17,147 bases of DNA from JAWVZH01 sp033722295 (GTDB taxonomy: Bacteria; Bacteroidota; Bacteroidia; Chitinophagales; Saprospiraceae). Below, one piece after another: positions 1 through 7,624 of this stretch. The stretch's first letter is position 1. Every line of letters begins with the position of its first letter. Both the position numbers and the translations under genes were made by a program. The notes under the pieces were generated by a model. It was given only the letters and a program-made list of their open reading frames with translations. It ran no database searches and had not been told where the DNA came from. Where the stretch lies: positions 1-17,147 of the forward strand of contig JAWVZH010000053.1 in assembly GCA_033722295.1 (NCBI GenBank). Reading direction: 5' to 3'.

Positions 1-1338
1 GAAGAGATCAGGAAGATCAGATCTTCAGCGACTAATGAGGCTGACAGGAAGAAGAAAGACATACATAAGAATCGAGCCCTGGAACACGCCTATAAGCACT
101 CTAATTTGGCACGTCAATTAGAGAATGCCGACCTTTCATGGATCTACGATAAACTAAAGGCTCTGGATCGAGAGCATAAAGCTCTACTTTCACGACCAAC
201 CCTTAGAGCGCCCAATTTGGATAAAAGATTACCATCTGTGAAGTACAGGATCAATTCTTCTTTATCAGCTTCCTCTTCGGATCTCAAGCACACTACTCGT
301 AAGATCAACAAGGTCAAGAGATCAGAAGTCGCTATTGACAGGAATGCCCTAAGGGAACATCCCGTATTAAGGATGGAAGTGGATCGGGAAGAATTGATTC
401 AAAATATGGATACTATTCCGATCCAAAAGGAGGAGACATCATTCGTATCCCCGGAGGATACTTCCAGATTGATCCTGTTCATGGTGGTTGGAGAAGACAA
501 CAGATACGATCCATATGAATTGACAGAAGATGATGATGCCGAATTGTATTCTCAAATAGCTAGAAAGGCTATGGCCCTAATTCCTAAATCAGCCCTGACC
601 AAAGCGGGTGAATATTATGTATTTGAAAGTTTCAATCTGCTGGCCAATTCAAGCTTGCTCATTGATGGAGTGAGCATGCCACCTTGTGGAAATGTGAATT
701 TCATTTTTCAACCTTCCATTTCCAGATGTACGGGGTTTGCGCTATCAGATAGTATACTAGCCACGGCGAATCATTGCCTTGATATTGATGATTTTGACAA
801 CTATTACTGGGTTTTTGACTATCAGATGAAAAGTGAGAATAACTTTTCAGACAGCATTCCCGACTCGCTTGTTTTTGAAGCCGTTGATATCGAAAAGGGA
901 GTCACTTATTATGAGAACGATTTTATCGCCTTCAAATCTGACCGGCTTATTCCTGATCACAGGATCGTTAATGATGTTGCTGTTTCAGGAGAATTTTCAT
1001 TGAACGATACCCTCGTTATGGCTGGTTATCCTCTTGGCCTACCGCTCAAGGTATGTACATACGGTGAAGTCATAGATCTGTTAGAAGGATATGGCACATA
1101 CGTGCCCTATTTTTATACTTCACTTGATGCTTTTGCAGGGAATAGTGGGAGTCCGGTGTTTCTGAAGCGTAATGGTAAAATGATCGGTTTTATATCAGCG
1201 GGTGAATCGGACTTTTCAGTTAATTCCACTTTCTCTAGTCAGGGAGCTTGTGCGGAAGAAGTTGTCTATATGGGGCCGTTGGACCAGGTTTATGAGTTGG
1301 TACAAAAGATCGAAGACGTCCATTTACAACTGCAGTAG
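1..1338 (+). CDS. Trypsin-fold serine protease, 5'-truncated by window edge
   Basis: The reading frame is open from base 1 to the TAG at 1336-1338, so the true start probably lies outside the window; a TTG at 106 is only a fallback. Counting from base 1, the 445 visible residues hold a basic, charged, helix-like N-terminal region (about 1-130), a linker, and a protease domain of the bacterial trypsin-like/V8-like type (about 215-440). The triad is visible: His258 in TANHCL, Asp307 in ENDFIAF, and Ser382 in GNSGSP. The oxyanion-loop context (DAFAGNSGSPVF) and the preceding GYPLGLPLK resemble Bacteroidota trypsin-like peptidase-domain proteins. No signal peptide or sorting domain is seen in the visible part, so its location is uncertain. 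It converges with the ferredoxin gene, leaving 47 bp between them. Protease fold is confident; substrate and the role of the N-terminal region are unknown. Confidence 0.85.
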   Translation, partial: EEIRKIRSSATNEADRKKKDIHKNRALEHAYKHSNLARQLENADLSWIYDKLKALDREHKALLSRPTLRAPNLDKRLPSVKYRINSSLSASSSDLKHTTRKINKVKRSEVAIDRNALREHPVLRMEVDREELIQNMDTIPIQKEETSFVSPEDTSRLILFMVVGEDNRYDPYELTEDDDAELYSQIARKAMALIPKSALTKAGEYYVFESFNLLANSSLLIDGVSMPPCGNVNFIFQPSISRCTGFALSDSILATANHCLDIDDFDNYYWVFDYQMKSENNFSDSIPDSLVFEAVDIEKGVTYYENDFIAFKSDRLIPDHRIVNDVAVSGEFSLNDTLVMAGYPLGLPLKVCTYGEVIDLLEGYGTYVPYFYTSLDAFAGNSGSPVFLKRNGKMIGFISAGESDFSVNSTFSSQGACAEEVVYMGPLDQVYELVQKIEDVHLQLQ

Positions 1339-1385
1339 TGAGCAGAAGATCAGAGTAAGACGTTGTAAAAGTCCCTCTCCACCCC

Positions 1386-1718
1386 TCACTCACTCACAGG
1401 CGCCAATTCCAACCTCAGACCATCCATCCCCTCTGTAATGGGAATCTGACAACTCAATCGGCTATTATCGTGGACAAAGAACGCCTGATCCAGCATGTCT
1501 TCCTCGTCTTCGCTGGGTTCTGGTAGATCATGGTCAGAATGGATGTAAACATGACAGGAAGCACATAGGGCCATACCCCCGCAGGTGCCTTCGACCGGCA
1601 ATTCATAACTCTTGCACACTTCCATGACATTGAGGTCTATACCCAGTGGGACCTCATAAGACTTCTCGTGCCCTTGTCGGTCTTTTATATGAATGGTGAT
1701 CGATTCCTCTTTACTCAT
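1386..1718 (-). CDS. 2Fe-2S ferredoxin (adrenodoxin type)
   Basis: This 110-residue protein is a soluble one-electron carrier, inferred to be cytoplasmic because no export signal is present. The four cluster ligands are visible: Cys46, Cys52 and Cys55 in a C-x5-C-x2-C arrangement (GTCGGMALCASC), and Cys90 in RLSCQIP. That spacing, the acidic stretch SEDEEDMLD after the ligand loop (a typical partner-docking surface), and the length fit the adrenodoxin/ISC-ferredoxin branch rather than plant-type photosynthetic ferredoxins. The ATG start overlaps the end of the upstream reductase gene by 8 bp, so the pair is probably translationally coupled and co-expressed. The neighbouring reductase is the obvious electron donor. 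The final acceptor (Fe-S assembly, a P450, a desaturase or another oxygenase) cannot be told from this window. Family is certain; the specific pathway is not. Confidence 0.95.
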   Translation of the reverse strand: MSKEESITIHIKDRQGHEKSYEVPLGIDLNVMEVCKSYELPVEGTCGGMALCASCHVYIHSDHDLPEPSEDEEDMLDQAFFVHDNSRLSCQIPITEGMDGLRLELAPVSE

Positions 1719-2727
1719 CGATGCCCTTTATGCCCGTAACTGTGGTGTACTTGAAGCTCAACTTCTGATCCGGGTAGATGTACTTGAATGCGGACTGCAC
1801 AGCCAGGGTGCCTTCATGAAATCCACAGAGAATGAGTTTTAGTTTTCCCGGATAGGTGTTGATATCTCCAATGGCATAGATTCCGTCGATATTCGTGCTA
1901 TAATCTTCGGTATCTACAACGATGGCGTTCTTTTTTATTTCCAGTCCCCAATTGGCAATAGGACCTAACCTTGGCGTCAATCCGAAAAGTGGAATAAAAA
2001 AATCGGCAGCGATCTCAAGACTCTCTCCATCATTCGTGCTGATCTCAACGCCTTCCAGACGTCCATTTCCGATCAAACCCGTTGCCTGAGCCTTCGTGAT
2101 CAAATTGATCTTACCCTCGGAAGCAAGTGCCCTGACCTTTTCCACACTGTCCAATGCGCCCCGGAAAGAATCCCTTCTATGCACTAGAGTAAGCTCAGAG
2201 GCAAGACCGGAAAGTTCAATGGACCAGTCGAGCGCCGAATCTCCGCCTCCTGCGATCACCAATCTCTTGTCCTTGAACTTTTGAGGGTCCTTGACGATGT
2301 ATTCCACCCCGCGATCTTCAAATTCGGCAAGATTGTCCAGTGGTGGTTTTCGTGGTTCAAAGCTTCCCAGTCCACCTGCGATAATGATGACGGGAGCAGA
2401 GATCCTGGTGCCTCTGTTAGTCGTCGCCATATACTCTTTTTCGCTGGTCTTTTCTATGGACTCCACTCTTTCACCCAGGGTGAAGGATGGATTGAATGGC
2501 TCGATCTGTTTCATCAGATTATTGACAAGCTCGCCTGCCAGTATGCTGGGGTAGCCGGGAATGTCATATATGGGCTTTTTAGGGTAGATCTCGGATAACT
2601 GACCGCCAGGCTGGGGTAAGGCATCAACAAGGTGGCATCTCATTTTCAGCAAACCAGCCTCGAACACGGCGAACAATCCTACAGGCCCCGCGCCTATTAT
2701 GATGATATCAGTTTTTACTTGCTCCAT
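1711..2727 (-). CDS. Ferredoxin--NADP(+) reductase, thioredoxin-reductase-like type
   Basis: This 338-residue flavoprotein probably moves electrons between NADPH and the ferredoxin encoded by the next gene. An N-terminal FAD-binding Rossmann motif GAGPVG lies at residues 12-17. A second dinucleotide site, GGGDSALDW, begins near residue 160 and is followed by HRRDSFR, which fits NADPH phosphate binding. The C-terminal FAD motif is AIGDINTYPG. The CxxC redox pair of true thioredoxin reductases is absent between the two halves of the NADPH domain. This places it with the TrxR-like FNR family (YumC type), whose usual length it matches. I chose the ATG at 2727; an in-frame TTG at 2751 would add eight non-conserved residues. 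It overlaps the ferredoxin gene by 8 bp and lies 62 bp downstream of the HAD phosphatase gene on the same strand. Confidence 0.93.
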   Translation of the reverse strand: MEQVKTDIIIIGAGPVGLFAVFEAGLLKMRCHLVDALPQPGGQLSEIYPKKPIYDIPGYPSILAGELVNNLMKQIEPFNPSFTLGERVESIEKTSEKEYMATTNRGTRISAPVIIIAGGLGSFEPRKPPLDNLAEFEDRGVEYIVKDPQKFKDKRLVIAGGGDSALDWSIELSGLASELTLVHRRDSFRGALDSVEKVRALASEGKINLITKAQATGLIGNGRLEGVEISTNDGESLEIAADFFIPLFGLTPRLGPIANWGLEIKKNAIVVDTEDYSTNIDGIYAIGDINTYPGKLKLILCGFHEGTLAVQSAFKYIYPDQKLSFKYTTVTGIKGIDE

Positions 2728-2789
2728 CGAATGCGCAAAATTATAAATCAAATGGGAATACCATACATAACCCAGGATTAAACCCTCAG

Positions 2790-3476
2790 TCAGTCAAGTA
2801 GTTCTATCAGATCCTGAAGATCACTGATCTCATAATCACATTTTACTTTTAGTCTGGATTGATCACCGCGGTTGATCCAACAGCTTTTGTATCCGAATTC
2901 ATTCGCACCCTTGATATCTGAGTCCGGATTATCCCCAATAACCAAGACGCGATGGCGCAGGGGACGCTTTATACTGGCGTGTACATGATCAAAGAATTGA
3001 GAGCTTGGCTTTGGCTTTCCGATCTCCTGACTGATAAAAATATGACTGAAGAAATGTGGCAACGACGTGTTCTCCCAACGATATCTTTGTACCCGGGTCA
3101 GGCCGTTGGTGACGATCGCCATCCCATATTGTGATTTCTTGAGTTTTGCAAGGATATTTTCAGTCTCGGGATAGTAGCTTGAGTTAAGAGCCAGTTGATG
3201 AAGGTAGTAGTCATTCAGCTCTGAGGGGCGTACATGGTCTACGGAGAGTTGCTCGAGAAACAATTCCATGCGCTGATCTATGAGCGTCTCTACCGCTATC
3301 TTGCCTTGCTCGAATTTTTTCCAGACCGACCTGTTGACCCTGTGGTAGGTATCGATAGTTTTTCTATCCTTAGGGAGGTCATATTCTTCAAAGCTTTTTT
3401 TCAGCGCAACGAATGAGGCGGATCTGAAATCCATCAATGTCTCATCAAGATCGAAGAGAAGCCAGTCAAATTGCAT
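2790..3476 (-). CDS. yjjG: HAD-superfamily phosphatase, YjjG-like pyrimidine 5'-nucleotidase
   Basis: A 228-residue soluble hydrolase. All four HAD motifs are present: motif I FDLDET with nucleophile Asp9 and acid/base Asp11; motif II VTNG near 122-125; motif III Lys in GKPKP near 154; motif IV GDNPDSD with Asp182 and Asp187. A helical cap lies between motifs I and II (about 15-105). Length, the early DETLMDF segment and the CWINRGD after motif IV match the YjjG group, which dephosphorylates pyrimidine and non-canonical nucleoside monophosphates as a housecleaning function in E. coli. I chose the ATG at 3476, since the upstream TTG at 3482 would only add two residues. The start lies 41 bp from the divergent acyltransferase start, so the two promoters must be compact or overlapping. 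The HAD fold is certain; the exact substrate is inferred from family resemblance. Confidence 0.85.
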   Translation of the reverse strand: MQFDWLLFDLDETLMDFRSASFVALKKSFEEYDLPKDRKTIDTYHRVNRSVWKKFEQGKIAVETLIDQRMELFLEQLSVDHVRPSELNDYYLHQLALNSSYYPETENILAKLKKSQYGMAIVTNGLTRVQRYRWENTSLPHFFSHIFISQEIGKPKPSSQFFDHVHASIKRPLRHRVLVIGDNPDSDIKGANEFGYKSCWINRGDQSRLKVKCDYEISDLQDLIELLD

Positions 3477-3517
3477 GTCCAAAGTTAGAAATTCCGGTAT
3501 TAACTGTAATTTTCAGC

Positions 3518-4264
3518 ATGCTAAGAATGCTTGCCCTCCTGAGAATTGTGGTCTTTATCTTCACTCTGCTGATCTTCGTCAGTATATTCCTGCCTTTGAA
3601 CGCGCTGTTTTCCCTTTCCTTTGAAACTCGGTTCAGGATCAGATCTCTGTTTTGTCAATTGGCCATGATCATTTATGGAGTAAAGCTCAAGATCCAAGGC
3701 CAAGCCGTACATCACCAGGGCCCTTTCCTCATAGTATGTAATCACCGCTCCCTTTTAGATCCCGTGATCTGTGCAAGATATTTTCATGCCTTCTTTTTAT
3801 CAAAAGCGGAGGTCAAGAGCTATCCCCTTATCGGCGCAGGTTCCAGACTAACGGGAGTCATATTTGTCCGGCGAGATGACAAGACGAGCCGGAAGATGAG
3901 TCGTGAAGGGATAAAGAATGTACTGCAATCAGGATTTAATGTCATGGTATATCCTGAGGGCACGACCAATGACAAACCATTGACCAAGCAGTTTTATAAA
4001 GGAACCTTTGAAATAGCATCAGAGCTTAATATAGCCGTCATACCTGTTATACTGGAGTACAAGGATCGCAATGATTACTGGACGAGTGGTGGCTTATGGA
4101 TGAAGTCGATAGAGCAATTCTCCAAATGGCACACCGCTATGCATCTTTGGATAGGAGAGCCGATTAAAGCTGATGATCCCCTGGAGTTGATGGAAAATAC
4201 CCGGATGCTCATGGATAAAAAGATCAGGGAAGTCCAGGAGGAATGGGGCAATTGGAAAGAATAA
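3518..4264 (+). CDS. plsC: 1-acyl-sn-glycerol-3-phosphate acyltransferase family (PlsC-like)
   Basis: A 248-residue membrane-associated acyltransferase, probably converting lysophosphatidic acid to phosphatidic acid in phospholipid synthesis. A hydrophobic N-terminal segment (about residues 5-32) anchors it. The catalytic motif I is NHRSLLD with His76 and Asp81 in the required H-x4-D spacing. Motif II is FVRRDD near 116-121, motif III is YPEGTT at 145-150, and motif IV is the VIPVIL strand near 174-179. The frame is open back to 3437, but that would run into the divergent phosphatase gene and add an uncharacteristic charged leader. The ATG at 3518 gives a normal family N-terminus, and the ATG at 3527 is an alternative. 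It converges with msrB with a 36 bp gap. Related families (lyso-ornithine lipid or other glycerolipid acyltransferases) share these motifs, so substrate is not proven. Confidence 0.88.
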   Translation: MLRMLALLRIVVFIFTLLIFVSIFLPLNALFSLSFETRFRIRSLFCQLAMIIYGVKLKIQGQAVHHQGPFLIVCNHRSLLDPVICARYFHAFFLSKAEVKSYPLIGAGSRLTGVIFVRRDDKTSRKMSREGIKNVLQSGFNVMVYPEGTTNDKPLTKQFYKGTFEIASELNIAVIPVILEYKDRNDYWTSGGLWMKSIEQFSKWHTAMHLWIGEPIKADDPLELMENTRMLMDKKIREVQEEWGNWKE

Positions 4265-4300
4265 GTAGAGATAAACAGGTTTTCAGAGGTCCATTGGATT

Positions 4301-4672
4301 CTAATCATCCTTTCTAAAGACCAGGGAAATGGAGTTTACACAATGCCTTGTGTTCTTGTCCGTAAATCCTTCCCCTGAAAACACATGTCCAAGGTGACCG
4401 TTGCAGTTGGCACAAATGATCTCCGTGCGTCGACCATCGGCATCAGGAACGCGCCTCACAGCACCATCGATCTCATCATCAAAACTTGGCCATCCGCAAC
4501 GCGAATCAAACTTGTCCTTGGATCGATACAACGGGGCATCGCACTGGCGACAGTGATAGGTGCCTGATTCTTTATTGTCGTTATACTCTCCTGTGAAAGG
4601 CCGTTCGGTTCCTTTATGGAGGATGACGCGAGCCTCTTCCTCTGTTAATTTCCTGTAGTTTTCCTTACTCAC
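4301..4672 (-). CDS. msrB: Peptide-methionine (R)-S-oxide reductase MsrB
   Basis: A 123-residue single-domain MsrB that reduces the R epimer of methionine sulfoxide in proteins. The structural zinc site is complete: Cys41 and Cys44 (CRQC), Cys87 and Cys90 (CANC). The catalytic cysteine is Cys111 in RHCVNSISL, and a probable resolving cysteine is Cys59 in SRCGWPSF. The conserved GHLGHVF segment lies near 92-98. The start is GTG at 4672, inside the end of msrA with an 8 bp overlap, which suggests translational coupling. There is no signal peptide, unlike the MsrA encoded just upstream, so this copy should act in the cytoplasm. Identification is certain from the motif set. Confidence 0.97.
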   Translation of the reverse strand: MSKENYRKLTEEEARVILHKGTERPFTGEYNDNKESGTYHCRQCDAPLYRSKDKFDSRCGWPSFDDEIDGAVRRVPDADGRRTEIICANCNGHLGHVFSGEGFTDKNTRHCVNSISLVFRKDD

Positions 4673-5315
4673 TGTCCTTTAATTTATCCGCGAACTTCTC
4701 TCTAAATTTTTGAACCTTCGGATTGATCACCACCCGGCAGTATCCCTGGTTGGGATTTTGAGAATAATAATTTTGATGATAATCTTCAGCCACGTAATAA
4801 TTGGTCAAAGGTGCTATCTCCGTAACGATTTCGTCCTCCCACAAAGGCTGTCCTACTTCTTTTTTTGATTTGAGTGCGATCTCCTTCTGACGGTCATCGT
4901 GATAGAATATTACGGATCGGTATTGCGGCCCCACATCCGCTCCCTGCCTATTAGGTGTGGTAGGATCATGAGTGGTCCAGAAAACTTCCAACAGTTCCTC
5001 ATAGGAGATCACATCCGGGTCATAGACGATCCTCGTTACCTCCGCATGTCCCGTATTTTTCGAACATACCTGGCGATAGGTCGGATTTTCAACATGACCG
5101 CCGGAGTAACCAGCTTCCACTTTTAGTACGCCCTTGAGTTCCTGGAAAATGGCTTCCACGCACCAAAAGCATCCGGCTCCGAAGGTGGCAGTATCTGTAT
5201 TCATATCGGGTGTTATCTCCATATCGGGATCCTCGTTTTGCGATTTGTTGTCCACTTTTTGCGAACATGCAGTAAATGTCAGTAATATGAGACCAATTGA
5301 AATTATCGACTTCAT
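4665..5315 (-). CDS. msrA: Peptide-methionine (S)-S-oxide reductase MsrA, predicted lipoprotein
   Basis: A 216-residue MsrA that reduces the S epimer of methionine sulfoxide. The protein begins with a short lipoprotein-type signal (MKSIISIGLILLTFTAC) with the predicted lipidated residue Cys17, followed by an acidic, flexible linker (about 18-42). The catalytic motif GAGCFWCVEA has the nucleophile Cys49 and a second cysteine at 52. Further family marks are the GYSGGHVENPTY loop, the TGHAE segment, the WTTHDPTTPNRQGADVG block and a C-terminal GYCRVVINP that supplies a recycling cysteine. Lipoprotein export would place it in the periplasm or at an envelope membrane. It is the first gene of a two-gene unit with msrB. 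The 158 bp upstream, shared with the divergent T9SS gene, shows no promoter I would trust. Confidence 0.96.
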   Translation of the reverse strand: MKSIISIGLILLTFTACSQKVDNKSQNEDPDMEITPDMNTDTATFGAGCFWCVEAIFQELKGVLKVEAGYSGGHVENPTYRQVCSKNTGHAEVTRIVYDPDVISYEELLEVFWTTHDPTTPNRQGADVGPQYRSVIFYHDDRQKEIALKSKKEVGQPLWEDEIVTEIAPLTNYYVAEDYHQNYYSQNPNQGYCRVVINPKVQKFREKFADKLKDSE

Positions 5316-5473
5316 GTCTAGAAAACCAGTGAATCGAGGTATTGGTTCAATTTCGGATCATTACCCATTTTATGAATAAAAGGTAATTTTACTTATAAGG
5401 CAGCTCATCGTGATCTGGACGTATCTTATATTAATAGCTGACACCGATTAACGAATAACTAAAAAAGTAATTT

Positions 5474-6841
5474 ATGATATTTAGAATTTTACCTCTCGTA
5501 TTTTTTTCTACTATACTTCTTGGCCAGATACCAAATGCTTCGTTTGAATCCTGGACAGTGACACCTTTATATGAAGACCTGGATATTTATCAAACGAGTA
5601 ACATTGAGCAATTTTACCGGGCCACCCCGGCCAATGCGGTCAAAGTTCCGGGGATAAGTGGTAATGCCCTTCATTTGGAAACGACTATCATCGATGGTAA
5701 GATCACCAACGGCAACTATTTTATGGATGGCGCTGGTGGTACGCCTTATACTGATCAGCCTGACTCCATAAAGGCGGTTGTACGCTACAATCTGCCTGAT
5801 TCGGCCATGGCATCGATCAGAATTGAGTTTACAAGAAATGGTACTCTTGTGGCTTTTGGCCATATGATCCTGGAAGGAACAGAGGACAATTTTGTAACCA
5901 TGTCAGTACCAATTACGGCGTTTACCCAGGCACCGGATATAGTGAATATCGTAGCCAGGTCAAGTCAATCCAATGTGGAGGGTAGTATGCTGGAGATCGA
6001 TGAGATCATTCTGACAGGAGGTGTTGAACAATTGCCTAATAATGAATTCGAAAATTGGACCTTCCTGGAATCGGAGGATCCGGACAATTTCTTCACGTGG
6101 AATTTGGCTTCTATCATCTTCAAATCTCCACCATCGGCGGTGAAGGTCGATGATGCCTCTCAGGGACAATATGCTGTAGAAGTTTCTACAAGACCCAACT
6201 ATATATTCGGACAATACTCCGTGAATGGGTCCATCAATAATACTGCTCTCGATGGTGGAAATGGTCCTCTGCCCATTGATTTCATGCCTGATAACTTTAG
6301 CCTGGATTACAAATTCAGCTCTACGGAACCTGACAGTGCTTTAGTAGCCATCAGCTTCTTCAAGATCAATGCGATGTCGGGTCAGCTGGAAACTATTGCG
6401 ACCGAGTTCGATTTCATGTATGAGACCGACGAATATACAAGACTGGATATACCACTAAATCTTCCGGCTCAGCCTGATTCATTTGGTTTGTTTATGGTGG
6501 CCGATTCGGACGAAGCATTCAGGTTGATACCTGAACTCGGTAGAACCTTGACAGTGGATAACCTATTTCTGGATATGCAAACCGGTCTGGAGGATCTGGG
6601 ATTTGAAAGTGTGACGCCATATCCCAATCCGACAACAGAAATTGTCACAATAGATCTTCCCGAATCAGTGACAAGCGCGTATGAAGTAAGTGTCAGAAAT
6701 GGCTTGGCTCAGGAGGTAAAAAGATGGAAGGCTGATGATCAACAAGTGTATGTAGATCTTCGACCCTATGAAGGAGGATATTATACCATTATAATCAGGT
6801 CAGGAAATCAACAATACTATGCCATCGTATTGAAGCAATAG
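5474..6841 (+). CDS. Secreted protein with two related modules and T9SS type A sorting domain
   Basis: A 455-residue exported protein. A signal peptide covers about residues 1-18 (MIFRILPLVFFSTILLGQ). Two related beta-rich modules follow, opening with PNASFESW (residue 20) and PNNEFENW (residue 188). Each continues through a NAVKV/SAVKV segment and a DSxxASI/DSALVAI segment, and ends in an IDEIILTGG or VDNLFLDM strand, in the manner of jelly-roll carbohydrate-binding-like domains. The C-terminal segment from about 383 begins YPNPTTE and ends in a GGYYTIIIRSG hairpin, which is the T9SS type A sorting signal; the protein is therefore expected to be secreted or surface-attached. No catalytic motif is visible, so binding or adhesion is more likely than catalysis, but that is inference. 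It is monocistronic, with an A-rich tract just before its ATG and a strong terminator 25 bp after its stop. Confidence 0.85.
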   Translation: MIFRILPLVFFSTILLGQIPNASFESWTVTPLYEDLDIYQTSNIEQFYRATPANAVKVPGISGNALHLETTIIDGKITNGNYFMDGAGGTPYTDQPDSIKAVVRYNLPDSAMASIRIEFTRNGTLVAFGHMILEGTEDNFVTMSVPITAFTQAPDIVNIVARSSQSNVEGSMLEIDEIILTGGVEQLPNNEFENWTFLESEDPDNFFTWNLASIIFKSPPSAVKVDDASQGQYAVEVSTRPNYIFGQYSVNGSINNTALDGGNGPLPIDFMPDNFSLDYKFSSTEPDSALVAISFFKINAMSGQLETIATEFDFMYETDEYTRLDIPLNLPAQPDSFGLFMVADSDEAFRLIPELGRTLTVDNLFLDMQTGLEDLGFESVTPYPNPTTEIVTIDLPESVTSAYEVSVRNGLAQEVKRWKADDQQVYVDLRPYEGGYYTIIIRSGNQQYYAIVLKQ

Positions 6842-6866
6842 TAAATACTGTTATACCTGTATTATG

Positions 6867-6903
6867 AATGAGGCTTTGAGGTGACTTTAAAGCCTCATTT
6901 TTT
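6867..6903 (+). terminator. Rho-independent terminator after the T9SS protein gene
   Basis: An 11 bp perfect stem (6867-6877 AATGAGGCTTT paired with 6889-6899) with an 11 nt loop is followed directly by a T run through 6903. It lies 25 bp after the stop at 6841 and points rightward. Confidence 0.9.
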
Positions 6904-6937
6904 ATTGTATGATTGAAGCACTCGTTATTGGAACTTA

Positions 6938-7543
6938 TCAGGAATAATGTAATCTGACTCTGAGGTCTATATCGATCAAAATGATCGGATTTACCTGGAT
7001 CAATCCAAGCATCGCAGTCGGAGGTTCTATCTCAAAATCACACATATTGAGCTCCTGAAAGGCTGAAAAATGGTACATGTTATTCTCCAAGAAGTAGCAA
7101 TCTACTTCCAGATTGACCAGATTGACCACACCGCCGATCTCAATTTCCACATGGATAATTGTACTTATACATTGACCTATCGGCAGGTCCTCATACTGGT
7201 CTTTATGAATCGCTTCAAGTACCCTAAAATGGATGTAAGGGTGATGATCTGCTTTCAGGGCTTTGGCGAGATCTTTTGTGATTTGCGGATGACGGCAATC
7301 GAGGGACTCAACAGGGATGCTTAGGCCGACTTCTTCAAAATAGAGGCACGTTGCATCCTCGTTGGTCTCAAACGAGATCGGATACGAGCCCCATGACTTT
7401 TTGCATTCACATTTGAACTCATTGATATTGGAAGTTCCGAAAATGGCAAGAGTTGACTCTGGTAAGATCGTATACGTCGCCTCTGAGTTTTGACTAACGT
7501 AATCTATAAGTATTGGAAAGAGATATATTATTAAGAAGCTCAC
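6938..7543 (-). CDS. YceI-like domain protein, cysteine-rich variant
   Basis: A 201-residue protein with the YceI lipocalin-like beta-barrel pattern. A hydrophobic N-terminus (about 2-15) serves as signal peptide or anchor. The first strand is STLAIFGTSNINEF (about 30-43). The central LKADHHPYIHFRV matches the family segment in which a short loop precedes a P-x-I-x-F strand. The C-terminal EIEPPTAMLGLIQV block followed by alternating hydrophobic strands is the usual end. YceI proteins bind long isoprenoid or other hydrophobic ligands, and this one is inferred to do so in the envelope. It has seven cysteines, two in FKCECK next to the first strand. The start is GTG at 7543; an in-frame stop lies three codons upstream, so no longer N-terminus is possible. 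The gene is separated from the barrel gene by a terminator and so is likely a separate transcript. Confidence 0.75.
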   Translation of the reverse strand: MSFLIIYLFPILIDYVSQNSEATYTILPESTLAIFGTSNINEFKCECKKSWGSYPISFETNEDATCLYFEEVGLSIPVESLDCRHPQITKDLAKALKADHHPYIHFRVLEAIHKDQYEDLPIGQCISTIIHVEIEIGGVVNLVNLEVDCYFLENNMYHFSAFQELNMCDFEIEPPTAMLGLIQVNPIILIDIDLRVRLHYS

Positions 7544-7561
7544 TTTAAATTAATATTTAAG

Positions 7562-7598
7562 ATAAAATAAAACTGCCCCATTCATAAGGGGCAGTTTT
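7562..7598 (-). terminator. Rho-independent terminator closing the YceI-barrel operon
   Basis: An 11 bp perfect GC-centred stem (7569-7579 AAAACTGCCCC paired with 7588-7598) has an 8 nt loop. Read leftward it is followed by a U-rich tract (complement of 7562-7568). It lies 26 bp past the stop of the barrel gene. The right side also ends in Ts, so it could work in both directions. Confidence 0.9.
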
Positions 7599-7624
7599 TA
7601 AGCAATGCAAACATATACTGTGGC

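Noticed and set aside
1339..1385. CACT short tandem repeat between the protease and ferredoxin genes
   Set aside because: Fewer than three full units; likely chance, and no hairpin is associated with it.
2728..2751. TTG start for the ferredoxin-NADP reductase
   Set aside because: It adds eight residues before the usual start of the FAD-binding strand; the ATG at 2727 is better.
3437..3517. Longer N-terminus for the acyltransferase
   Set aside because: It would overlap the divergent phosphatase gene and put a charged leader ahead of the membrane segment; the ATG at 3518 fits the family.
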